Position numbers and translations under genes: made by a program
NCBI GenBank assembly: GCA_013824385.1
Contig: PNNU01000008.1
Span: 1 to 22,020 of the forward strand
Length of the DNA: 22,020 nt
DNA from: Anaerolinea sp.
GTDB lineage: Bacteria > Chloroflexota > Anaerolineae > Anaerolineales > Anaerolineaceae
Direction of reading: 5' to 3'
The notes under the pieces: generated by a model
Told to the model about the DNA's origin: nothing
The model's database searches: none
The model's input: only the letters and a program-made list of their open reading frames with translations
In this document: piece by piece, positions 15,144-22,020 of the stretch
Numbering within the stretch: the first letter of the stretch is position 1
Layout of the letters: each line of letters starts with the position of its first letter

Positions 15144-16931
15144 ATGTGTGGTATTTTTGGGATCGTCACTGAAAAAGAACAGAATTTAGGCTCTATTTTG
15201 GTTGAAGCAGCCAAACGCCTCACCTACCGCGGATATGATTCCGTGGGCGTTGCCACCCTTAGCGGATCAACCATCGATCTTCGCAAAGACGCCGGCCGCG
15301 TGGAAGATGTAGCAGCAAAATACAAACTGGCCGAAATGATGGGCACCAGGGGCATTACCCAGCTGCGTTGGGCAACCTTTGGAGAACCCTCACAGGTCAA
15401 CTCTCAGCCCCATTTGGATTCTGATGGAGATATGGTCGGTGCTCACAACGGCAATGTAGTGAATAACGTCGAGCTGCGTAAACAATTCATGGCTGAAGGT
15501 TTGTTGGTCCGTTCGCAAAACGACGGCGAATCTTGTGTACACGCTGTGGAACGCTATATCAACAAAGGCCAGGATTTCATCCAGGCTATTCGCAATGCCT
15601 ATGAGGATTTACAGGGCGATTATGCCTTCGTCATCGGAAAAATAAATGACGATAAATTATTTGCCATCAAAAAAGGTTCAGGTCTGGTGGTGGGTATTGG
15701 TGAAGGTTTTACCTGCCTTTCTTCTGATTTGCCATCCATCCTGCCCCTGACACGCAAAATCATTCGACTCGAAGATGGTGAAATTGTCACTCTCAAAGCG
15801 GACGGAGTCGAACTTCATTCTGTCAAAGACGGCTCGCTCATTATCCGTGATGCAGAACTCATCACTGAAGAAATGAATGCAGTCCAAAAGGGCGGGTTTG
15901 CCCATTTTATGTTGAAAGAGATCCATGAACAGCCAGAAGTCGCCCGCGAATTGCTGCATGTGCTTGAAAAAAGCGACGCGGTAAAAACCATCCTGGACAA
16001 GATCAAAAACGCCAGGCAAGTTTATCTCATCGGCTGCGGTACCAGTTACCACGCCTGCCAGGCTGGCAGTGTATATTTTGCCCAATTGGCCGGTCGATCA
16101 GCTGTACCTGTGGTAGCCACTCAATTCATCGAACAATTCCTGCCCGCTCTCAACAGCCAGGATGTCGGCATCTTCGTCAGTCAATCCGGTGAGACCAAGG
16201 ATGTGCTCAACGCAATCAATGCTTCAAAAGAAACCGGCATGACCTGCTTCGGGTTATCCAACGTGATCGGCTCCACCCTGACCCGCGCTGTCTCAGAGTG
16301 GCTGCCCCTGTGCTGTGGATACGAGATCAGCGTGCCCGCCACCAAGACATTCACCAACCAGATCATCGCCTTTCTCTATTTAGCTTATCAGCTCGGTGGA
16401 AAGGATATGAAATCGTTAGAGAGTCTACCAGGCTTGATGGAAACAACGATCCAGACCTGTACACCCCAGGTGGAAACACTCACGCCAGACATCAACAAAT
16501 GGGATGACCTCTATTGTTTGGGTTACGGAGCCACCTATTCCATGGCACTTGAGGGAGCGTTAAAGCTCAAAGAAATCACCTACGCACACTGTGAAGGTAT
16601 GCTCTCCACCGAATTTAAACATGGACCGCTTTCCGCGGTGATCAAAGGCTTGCCGATTCTGTTCATTGCAGGACCCAACAACGTACCACTCATCGTCAGC
16701 GGATTGAATGAAGTCACCTGCCGCGGCGGACGCGCCATTGCCATTGGTGAGGAAGATGAACAACTCAAAACCAACGCCAGTGATGTCATCACTCTACCCA
16801 AATCAAACCCGTGGTTTTCGTCACTGCTCTCCGTCATCCCCTTGCAGCTTCTATCCTATCAAATGGCAGTTGCCCGCGGTTTTGACCCGGATTTTCCGCG
16901 CAACTTGAGTAAGACCCTGACTGTAGACTGA
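15144..16931 (+). CDS. glmS: Glutamine--fructose-6-phosphate aminotransferase (isomerizing)
   Basis: GlmS makes glucosamine-6-phosphate from fructose-6-phosphate and glutamine, the first step to UDP-GlcNAc for the cell envelope. The 595-aa protein has an N-terminal class II glutaminase domain with nucleophile Cys2 (MCGIFGIV), TYRGYDSVG at 27-35 and HNG at 101-103. Two SIS sugar-isomerase domains follow, with CGTSYHA, SQSGET, EGALKLKEITYAH and KHGP. The C-terminal tail FPRNLSKTLTVD matches the family tail. AGAGG lies 6 nt before the ATG. Several usually conserved glutaminase residues differ: HTRWATHG is QLRWATFG (Q73, L74, F79) and HPH is QPH. It may be a divergent subgroup or, less likely, a related aminosugar synthase. 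It is followed by its own terminator and is monocistronic. No glmS ribozyme is seen upstream. Confidence 0.9.
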   Translation: MCGIFGIVTEKEQNLGSILVEAAKRLTYRGYDSVGVATLSGSTIDLRKDAGRVEDVAAKYKLAEMMGTRGITQLRWATFGEPSQVNSQPHLDSDGDMVGAHNGNVVNNVELRKQFMAEGLLVRSQNDGESCVHAVERYINKGQDFIQAIRNAYEDLQGDYAFVIGKINDDKLFAIKKGSGLVVGIGEGFTCLSSDLPSILPLTRKIIRLEDGEIVTLKADGVELHSVKDGSLIIRDAELITEEMNAVQKGGFAHFMLKEIHEQPEVARELLHVLEKSDAVKTILDKIKNARQVYLIGCGTSYHACQAGSVYFAQLAGRSAVPVVATQFIEQFLPALNSQDVGIFVSQSGETKDVLNAINASKETGMTCFGLSNVIGSTLTRAVSEWLPLCCGYEISVPATKTFTNQIIAFLYLAYQLGGKDMKSLESLPGLMETTIQTCTPQVETLTPDINKWDDLYCLGYGATYSMALEGALKLKEITYAHCEGMLSTEFKHGPLSAVIKGLPILFIAGPNNVPLIVSGLNEVTCRGGRAIAIGEEDEQLKTNASDVITLPKSNPWFSSLLSVIPLQLLSYQMAVARGFDPDFPRNLSKTLTVD

Positions 16932-16954
16932 TCAGGTATCAATTCAAATACAAT

Positions 16955-16984
16955 CTCCCACTAAAATTTTCAGTGGGAGGTTTT
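16955..16984 (+). terminator. glmS intrinsic terminator
   Basis: CTCCCACT (16955-16962) and AGTGGGAG (16972-16979) form an 8-bp stem with a 9-nt loop, followed by GTTTT. It starts 23 bp after the glmS stop codon. Confidence 0.85.
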
Positions 16985-17060
16985 ATATAGAATTCTACGT
17001 GAAGCAAGCTACAGGGTATCATATTTTAAAAATACTTTTAAGAAACAATCAACCTTTAAC

Positions 17061-17182
17061 TCCAGCCTCTCCCCTGCCCCTCTCCATCCGCGGGATGGAG
17101 AGGGGTAAGCCTCCACACGCGAAGCGTCGGAGGTGGGGTGAGGCAAAAAACCACAACCTTTCTCACAGCAAGCTGTGAGGAA
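17061..17182. repeat. Cluster of palindromic intergenic repeats
   Basis: Three hairpins lie in the gap between the convergent glmS and glycosyltransferase genes. The first is a perfect 13-bp stem with a 3-nt loop (arms 17077-17089 and 17093-17105, core CCCCTCTCCATCC). The second has CCTCC/GGAGG outer and ACGC/GCGT inner pairs at 17110-17133. The third is CTCACAGC/GCTGTGAG at 17162-17179. The first two are framed by roughly inverted C/G-rich ends (GCCTCTCCCCTGCC and GGTGGGGTGAGGC), as in small REP-like or MITE-like elements. Either strand could also use the third hairpin for termination, but no adjacent T-run is seen. Confidence 0.7.
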
Positions 17183-17211
17183 ATGCCCTCAATTGATTAT
17201 CGTAATATCGA

Positions 17212-18396
17212 TTAGACGTTTTGTTTGCTGGTGAGAGGTAGTCTCAAGATCTTCACTTTGACCAGATCTATAAGCGTGAAAAAACCTTGTGCAGCTGAAA
17301 GACACCACGGCGTAAGCATGATCAAGGGATATTGCGCCCATTTGGCTCCCCACAAAAACAGCATCACCAATCCAATCACTATCCACAGAAAGAAAACCTG
17401 CTGCCTTTTAAAGGTCCTGGGCAGGCCAATCAAAGCCAGGATGAAAATGAGGGAATCTATACTGAATAAAAATGCATCATTAGCTCGCGGATCGTGAACG
17501 GGACGATAAGTTGCAAACGGACTGAACAACCATGCCAGCGGTTGCCAGAACGGGTAATTTGCATTAATAACATGTGGAGAAGCTTGAAATCGGAAATGAT
17601 AACTCAGTGTTTTTACTAATCTTTGAGCAGTGTGCACCCATAAATAAGGATCCAAAATAAAGAATACAAAAACTGATAAAACGCCCCATCCCAATAAAAT
17701 AAACAGGGAACGTATGGGAAGCTTCTTTCTGATAACTGAAATCAACCAGTGCAGCCCAATGGCTAACCCCGCAATGCAGTAAATATATTTGGAGGCGGCA
17801 GTAACACCCAGGCTGATGGCTGAAACAGCCAACCAAAGCCAGGCATTTTTTCGATTTTGAGGATTTTTAGTGAAGTTTGAATAAAATAAAGTATAGGCAA
17901 TCACTGCAAGTAAACTGGCCAACATGGGCAGTGCTTCAAGGTACACTTCGCTTGTGTATTTTATGCCCAACGTGTCAACGGCCAAAAACAATCCGGCAAT
18001 GGGATTAATAATGGACAATAAAAATACGCCCAGACTGCCAAAACCAACCGATACAAAGCGGGCAGCCATTGCGTATTCCACAGCGCCTTGCTGCTTGATT
18101 GGCGCCTCATCAAGTAAATCAGTTTGCAGCACTTTTTCCAGTGGGGCTTGAGTGAGTAATGCCACACCAAAAATAATTTTATTTAGAGAAGGGTGTTCAT
18201 AATTCCAGGGTTCCCAAGCCAGCCAATTATATTGGCCATTTCGTATATAATTGGCATAGTTATTTGAGGCAATCAGGTATGTAGTTTCATCATGATCCAC
18301 GTTTAGATGATTTGCAGCATACAATCTCAAACCAACGCCCAAAATAAAAATAAGTAAGACGGCAAATATAATCCAAAAACGGGATAACTTTTTCAT
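17212..18396 (-). CDS. Membrane glycosyltransferase, GT39/ArnT-like (PMT fold)
   Basis: This 394-aa polytopic membrane protein has about ten hydrophobic segments, the first at residues 7-25. The first loop carries DHDETTY (34-40), the acidic D-x-D-E motif of dolichyl/undecaprenyl-phosphate-dependent transferases of the PMT/ArnT superfamily, which move sugars from lipid carriers to proteins or lipids outside the membrane. The long loop with EHPSLNKIIFG also fits the family, as does the C-terminal W-x(4)-G-L-V-M-L-F-L-W-G region. Start ATG 18394-18396 is preferred over 18498 because an extended -10 (18454-18459) lies between them and the extra residues precede the first membrane span. The gene is monocistronic and divergent from the LacI-type regulator. 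Substrate unknown. Confidence 0.75.
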   Translation of the reverse strand: MKKLSRFWIIFAVLLIFILGVGLRLYAANHLNVDHDETTYLIASNNYANYIRNGQYNWLAWEPWNYEHPSLNKIIFGVALLTQAPLEKVLQTDLLDEAPIKQQGAVEYAMAARFVSVGFGSLGVFLLSIINPIAGLFLAVDTLGIKYTSEVYLEALPMLASLLAVIAYTLFYSNFTKNPQNRKNAWLWLAVSAISLGVTAASKYIYCIAGLAIGLHWLISVIRKKLPIRSLFILLGWGVLSVFVFFILDPYLWVHTAQRLVKTLSYHFRFQASPHVINANYPFWQPLAWLFSPFATYRPVHDPRANDAFLFSIDSLIFILALIGLPRTFKRQQVFFLWIVIGLVMLFLWGAKWAQYPLIMLTPWCLSAAQGFFTLIDLVKVKILRLPLTSKQNV

Positions 18397-18453
18397 ATTA
18401 ATCCAATTGAGTAATAATTTTCTTAAATTCCACCGGAAAAATAGAATTTTAAG

Positions 18454-18462
18454 ATTATAACA
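18454..18462 (-). promoter_or_regulatory. Extended -10 promoter of the membrane glycosyltransferase
   Basis: On the minus strand TGTTATAAT is a perfect -10 hexamer with the TGn extension. No good -35 is found at 17 bp, which is acceptable for extended -10 promoters. It would give a leader of about 50 nt to the ATG at 18396. Confidence 0.55.
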
Positions 18463-18601
18463 CCGCCCTTTATTGGGTTTAGATATGCAATGATTCATTA
18501 ATAAAAGTCTAAACGATTAAATCAAGAAGGGATTGATATTTATGCATGGTGAATCAATAAGTATTTGGGAAATTATAAGATACTGGTCTGACAATTGCCT
18601 G

Positions 18602-18630
18602 TTGACAATGGAAACAAATATCCTTATAAT
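18602..18630 (+). promoter_or_regulatory. Consensus sigma-70 promoter of the LacI-type regulator
   Basis: TTGACA (18602-18607) and TATAAT (18625-18630) are both perfect and separated by the ideal 17 bp. The start would be near 18637. Such a strong promoter next to an operator points to tight repression. Confidence 0.92.
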
Positions 18631-18641
18631 GAAGACATTCT

Positions 18642-18655
18642 TGGGAGCGCTCTCA
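18642..18655. promoter_or_regulatory. CelR-type operator
   Basis: TGGGAGCGCTCTCA differs by one base from TGGGAGCGCTCCCA, the known binding site of CelR, the cellobiose-responsive LacI-family repressor of Thermobifida fusca. It lies at about +5 to +18 of the predicted transcript, where bound repressor would block initiation. It fits autoregulation by the LacI-family gene just downstream, and control of cellobiose phosphorylase if the two are cotranscribed. No second copy was seen before the phosphorylase gene. Confidence 0.85.
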
Positions 18656-18699
18656 ATCTGCAATTATTCTGCTCACATTTATATGCTTGGAGTATAGGG

Positions 18700-19726
18700 A
18701 TGACTGAATTAACCCTGGAAGATATAGCAAAACAGGTAGGAGTTTCACGATCCACGGTTTCACGCGTGGTGAATGGTTCACCTAATGTCAGCCCTGAAGT
18801 ACGGCAACAAGTTCTTGAAGCCATTCGTATCACCGGTTTTCACCCAAATGCAGCCGCAAGATCACTTGCCTCTCAACGCACTAGAGTGATTGGGCTAGTT
18901 CTTCCCCGCAGTGTCAGTTCGTTCTTTACCGACCCCTTCTTTCCGCAGCTTACCCAGGGTATTGCCCTTGGATGCAATAATAACGACCTCTCTCTCACTT
19001 TTTCTGGTGACGAACAAAGAAGATGAAGACAAGATCATGCCGCGGATTTCTCGCAGTGGAATGTTGGACGGTATTCTCGTTCAATCCGGAAGAGCAGACG
19101 ACCCACTAATGGAACGCCTCACCTCCTCCAGAATTCCATGTGTCATTTTAGGCCGGCCGTTCAAAGATGAAGGCATCAGTTATGTGGATGTAGATAACGT
19201 CAATGCAGCCTATGTTGCCACCAAACACTTGACCGACCTGGGCTATAAACACATCGCTACCATCACCGGCTCTCATGGCAGCACGGTTACCCTTGACCGG
19301 ATTGAAGGCTATACCAAAGCCTTGACTGAAGCAGGCTATCCGATTAATCCTTCTTTGATCGCTAAAGGAGAATTCTCAGAAACCAGCGGCTACGAAGCCA
19401 TGATGAACCTGCTCCCCCACAAACCTGATGCGGTCTTCATTGCTTCCGATTTAATGGCATCAGGCGCCATCCGTGCACTTCAAGATTCCGGGTTACACGT
19501 CCCCGAAGATATTGCGTTGGTTGGTTTTGATGATATTCCGTTGGCCGCCTTGACGAAAATCCGATTAACCACCGTCAGGCAGCCTATTCCACAAATTGGT
19601 ACCAAAGGAGTTGAATTGCTGATCGATTTGATCGAGAATGGCACTCAACCTCCACGGAACTACATCCTTGGAACGGAATTGATCGTAAGGGATTCTTGCG
19701 GCGCAAAGTTACGCCAGAACGCGTAA
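18700..19726 (+). pseudogene. LacI-family (CelR-like) transcriptional regulator, interrupted by a one-base frameshift
   Basis: The regulator begins at ATG 18700 with GGAG 7 nt upstream. The N-terminal frame encodes a typical LacI helix-turn-helix (LTLEDIAKQVGVSRSTVSRVV) and hinge (NAAARSLASQRT), and runs to a stop at 19024-19026. The sugar-binding domain (GMLDGILVQSG, LGRPF, DLMASGAIRAL, VGFDDIP, TTVRQPIPQIG) continues in the +1 frame to 19726. Removing one T from the TTTTT run at 18999-19003 restores a continuous 341-aa protein of normal family length. So either the gene is recently broken, the run was misread, or slippage occurs there. By family and operator it should be a repressor relieved by cellobiose or a related sugar. 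It precedes cellobiose phosphorylase by 96 bp in the same direction. Confidence 0.85.
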
Positions 19727-19751
19727 TTATCCATATTCCAGAAAGAAAAAT

Positions 19752-19782
19752 ATGCTCACCTTAAAACAAGATGGGCATTTTT
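19752..19782 (+). terminator. Weak terminator or attenuator hairpin between the regulator and the phosphorylase
   Basis: ATGCTCA (19752-19758) and TGGGCAT (19772-19778) pair over 7 bp with one G-U around a 13-nt loop, followed by TTTTT. The stem is weak, so it may allow partial read-through into the GH94 gene. Confidence 0.4.
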
Positions 19783-19822
19783 ATCACCTGATGTAAAAGA
19801 TCGTAATTAATTAGGAGAAATT

Positions 19823-22020
19823 ATGCGTTTTGGGAAATTTGATGACCAACAACTAGAATATGTAATATCCAGACCTGATACACCATTGCCCTGGATCAAT
19901 TACCTGGGAATGGAAGCCTATTTTGGAATCATTTCAAATACCGCAGGCGGATATTCATTTTACAAAGATGCTCGATTACGTCGGTTAACGCGATATCGTT
20001 ACAACAACGTTCCCCTGGATGTTGGCGGCCGCTATGTCTACATCCGTGATAATGACGCCCAAAAACCAACCTTTTGGTCACCCACCTGGCAGCCGACCCG
20101 TACCACTCTGGATTCGTACGAATGCCGCCACGGTATGGGGTACACCAGGATCAAGTCAGAATACCAGGGCATTCAATCTGAAAGCAAGTATTTTGTGCCA
20201 CTTGGCGAAAACCTTGAAATTTGGGAATTTGTCATCACCAATAACCGCAAAGAAACAGCCAACCTCTCCTTATTCTCTGCCATTGAATTCTGTCTCTGGG
20301 ACGCCGTGGATGATACCAACAACTACCAGCGCAATTACTCCGTTGGCGAAGTGGAAGTTGTGGATAATGTCATCTATCATAAGACGGAATATCGCGAACG
20401 CCGCAATCACTTTGCCTATTTCACTTGTTCTGAAACCATGGAAGGGTTTGATACCCAACGAGAAGCCTTCCTGGGCTCCTACCGCGGCTGGGAAACCCCG
20501 ATCGTGGTCGAAAGTGGAAAATCCACTCAATCACAGACCATCGGATGGCAGCCCATCGGGTCGCAGCACCTGAAAGTTACCCTGGCGCCAGGTGAAAGCA
20601 AGAAATTCATCTTCCTGCTTGGCTATCAAGAGAACCCGGTCGAAGATAAATTTGACCCCCAGGGCACTCAAACTATCAATAAAAAGCGCGCACTGCCAAC
20701 CATCAAAAAGTATCTGAAAGCCGCCGAAGTGGATAAAGCCTTCAAAGCCCTTCAGACCTATTGGATGGAATTGCTGGACAAGTTCAAAGTTAACACTCCA
20801 GATATGCACACCAATCGCATGGTCAACATCTGGAACGCCTATCAGATGATGATCACCTTCAACTTCTCGAGATCCACCTCGTATTTTGAAACCGGCATCG
20901 GCCGCGGCATGGGTTTTCGTGATTCCAACCAGGACTTGCTGGGGTTCACCCATTTGATCCCCGAAAGAGCACGTGAGAGGATCATCGACCTCGCTTCGAC
21001 TCAATTACCCACCGGCGGCGCTTATCATCAATATCAACCCATGACCAAATTGGGCAACAATGAAGTCGGCGGCAATTTCAACGACGATCCGCAATGGTTG
21101 GTGCTATCTGTATGCGCCTATGTCAAAGAAACCGGCGACTGGTCCATTTTGAATGCTCCTGTACCGTTTGACAATAAACCAGGCTCTGAAGAACCTTTGT
21201 ACGCTCACCTGCAGCGTTCCATTAAATATACCGCTGAACGGCTTGGCCCCCACGGCTTGCCACTGATCGGCCGCGCGGACTGGAACGACTGCCTTAACCT
21301 CAACTGCTTTTCTGACACTCCAGGGCAATCCTTTCAAACCACAACCAGCAAAGACGGTGTCGTTGCTGAAAGCGTATTCATCGCCGGGCTTTTCTGTCTG
21401 GCGCTCAATGAAATTGGCGCCCTTGCGACTCACCTGGGCAAAACGGATGAAATCAAACAATATCAAACCCTGCGTGAAAAGATGGAAAAAGTCGTTGAAA
21501 CCGCCGGCTGGGATGGCGAGTGGTTCCGCCGCGCGTATGATGACTTCGGCAATCCCCTTGGTTCCAAGGAATGCAAGGAAGGCCAGATCTTCATCGAACC
21601 CCAGGGTATGTGCGTTATGGCCGGGTTGGGCGTCGAGAACGGCAAGGCTCAAAAAGCGCTTGATTCCGTTGAAAAACGTCTTCTCACAAAACACGGCATC
21701 GTCCTGCTGCACCCCGCCTATAAACAATATTATCTACACATTGGTGAAATATCATCCTATCCCCCCGGATACAAAGAAAATGCCAGCGTTTTCTGCCACA
21801 CCAATCCGTGGGTGATGATTGCCGAAACCAAAATCGGACGCGGCGACAAAGCCTTTGATTATTACCTGCGCATTAATCCATCCAACCGTGAAGAGATCAG
21901 TGAAGTTCACCGCTGCGAACCCTATGTCTATTCACAGATGATCTCTGGCGAAGAGGCTCTGGTGAAGGGTGAGGCTAAAAACTCGTGGCTCACCGGCACC
22001 GCTGCCTGGAACTATGTAGC
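19823..22020 (+). CDS. Cellobiose phosphorylase, GH94 (3' end outside window)
   Basis: The enzyme splits cellobiose with phosphate into glucose 1-phosphate and glucose in the cytoplasm, saving ATP during cellulose or beta-glucan use. The 732 visible residues are open from ATG 19823 (AGGAG 7 nt upstream) to the window edge; family members are about 810 aa, so only the tail is missing. The N-terminal beta-sandwich is followed by an (alpha/alpha)6 barrel. Diagnostic stretches are [34 protein letters not shown] and [11 protein letters not shown] (D486/D489, the region of the general acid), then [27 protein letters not shown] and the end [15 protein letters not shown]. These fit cellobiose rather than chitobiose phosphorylases as I know them. 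It sits downstream of a CelR-like regulator and operator, which supports cellobiose as substrate. Transporters are not in the window. Confidence 0.95.
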   Translation, partial: MRFGKFDDQQLEYVISRPDTPLPWINYLGMEAYFGIISNTAGGYSFYKDARLRRLTRYRYNNVPLDVGGRYVYIRDNDAQKPTFWSPTWQPTRTTLDSYECRHGMGYTRIKSEYQGIQSESKYFVPLGENLEIWEFVITNNRKETANLSLFSAIEFCLWDAVDDTNNYQRNYSVGEVEVVDNVIYHKTEYRERRNHFAYFTCSETMEGFDTQREAFLGSYRGWETPIVVESGKSTQSQTIGWQPIGSQHLKVTLAPGESKKFIFLLGYQENPVEDKFDPQGTQTINKKRALPTIKKYLKAAEVDKAFKALQTYWMELLDKFKVNTPDMHTNRMVNIWNAYQMMITFNFSRSTSYFETGIGRGMGFRDSNQDLLGFTHLIPERARERIIDLASTQLPTGGAYHQYQPMTKLGNNEVGGNFNDDPQWLVLSVCAYVKETGDWSILNAPVPFDNKPGSEEPLYAHLQRSIKYTAERLGPHGLPLIGRADWNDCLNLNCFSDTPGQSFQTTTSKDGVVAESVFIAGLFCLALNEIGALATHLGKTDEIKQYQTLREKMEKVVETAGWDGEWFRRAYDDFGNPLGSKECKEGQIFIEPQGMCVMAGLGVENGKAQKALDSVEKRLLTKHGIVLLHPAYKQYYLHIGEISSYPPGYKENASVFCHTNPWVMIAETKIGRGDKAFDYYLRINPSNREEISEVHRCEPYVYSQMISGEEALVKGEAKNSWLTGTAAWNYV

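Noticed and set aside
21104..21727. 207-codon minus-strand ORF inside the GH94 gene
   Set aside because: It is antisense to a highly conserved part of cellobiose phosphorylase.

Overview
The window looks like chromosome from an Anaerolineae-type Chloroflexota bacterium. This is inferred from gene content (adenosylcobalamin-dependent RNR with a C-terminal CxxxxC tail, an archaeal-style dUTPase, a CelR-like LacI regulator beside cellobiose phosphorylase) and moderate GC; no rRNA or other marker is present to prove it. No tRNA, rRNA, CRISPR array or insertion sequence was seen.

Layout. (1) 1-4539: nitrogen control. glnA (glutamine synthetase, minus, running off the left edge) is divergent from glnE (GS adenylyltransferase/deadenylylase). 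This GlnE carries two ACT domains between its two nucleotidyltransferase halves, an architecture that suggests direct amino-acid sensing. (2) 4542-11215: a minus-strand deoxynucleotide block. In transcription order it holds nrdJ (class II RNR, behind a promoter with two NrdR-like boxes), a PTR1/FolM-like SDR, a dUTPase, a DNPH1-like deoxynucleotide N-hydrolase, a thymidylate-synthase-family enzyme with the Asp typical of cytosine-specific members, a second TS-family protein without the catalytic Cys, and another dUTPase/Dcd-family protein. The last five genes are nearly gapless, with ATGA overlaps at three of the four junctions. A 15-bp-arm inverted repeat separates nrdJ from the SDR.

(3) 11216-15143: an AT-rich island. 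It holds one unrecognised 1025-residue membrane protein with its own promoter and terminator, plus the 3' remnant of a lost gene that still has a terminator behind it. (4) 15144-17211: glmS (hexosamine synthesis), its terminator, and a cluster of palindromic repeats. (5) 17212-18396: a GT39/ArnT-like membrane glycosyltransferase on the minus strand. (6) 18602-22020: a consensus sigma-70 promoter overlapped by a CelR-type operator, a LacI-family regulator broken by a one-base frameshift, and cellobiose phosphorylase (GH94, running off the right edge).

The most unusual part is block 2. The pair of divergent TS paralogues has complementary active-site residues (one has the Cys, the other the Arg-Arg phosphate clamp), and both carry Asp where thymidylate synthase has Asn. 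They sit next to a DNPH1-like hydrolase (human DNPH1 removes 5-hydroxymethyl-dUMP), a pterin/folate reductase-like SDR, and two dUTPase-fold proteins that lack the dCTP-deaminase glutamate. This suggests a pathway acting on dCMP or on C5-modified pyrimidine deoxynucleotides, or an unusual heteromeric thymidylate synthase. Both readings are inference.
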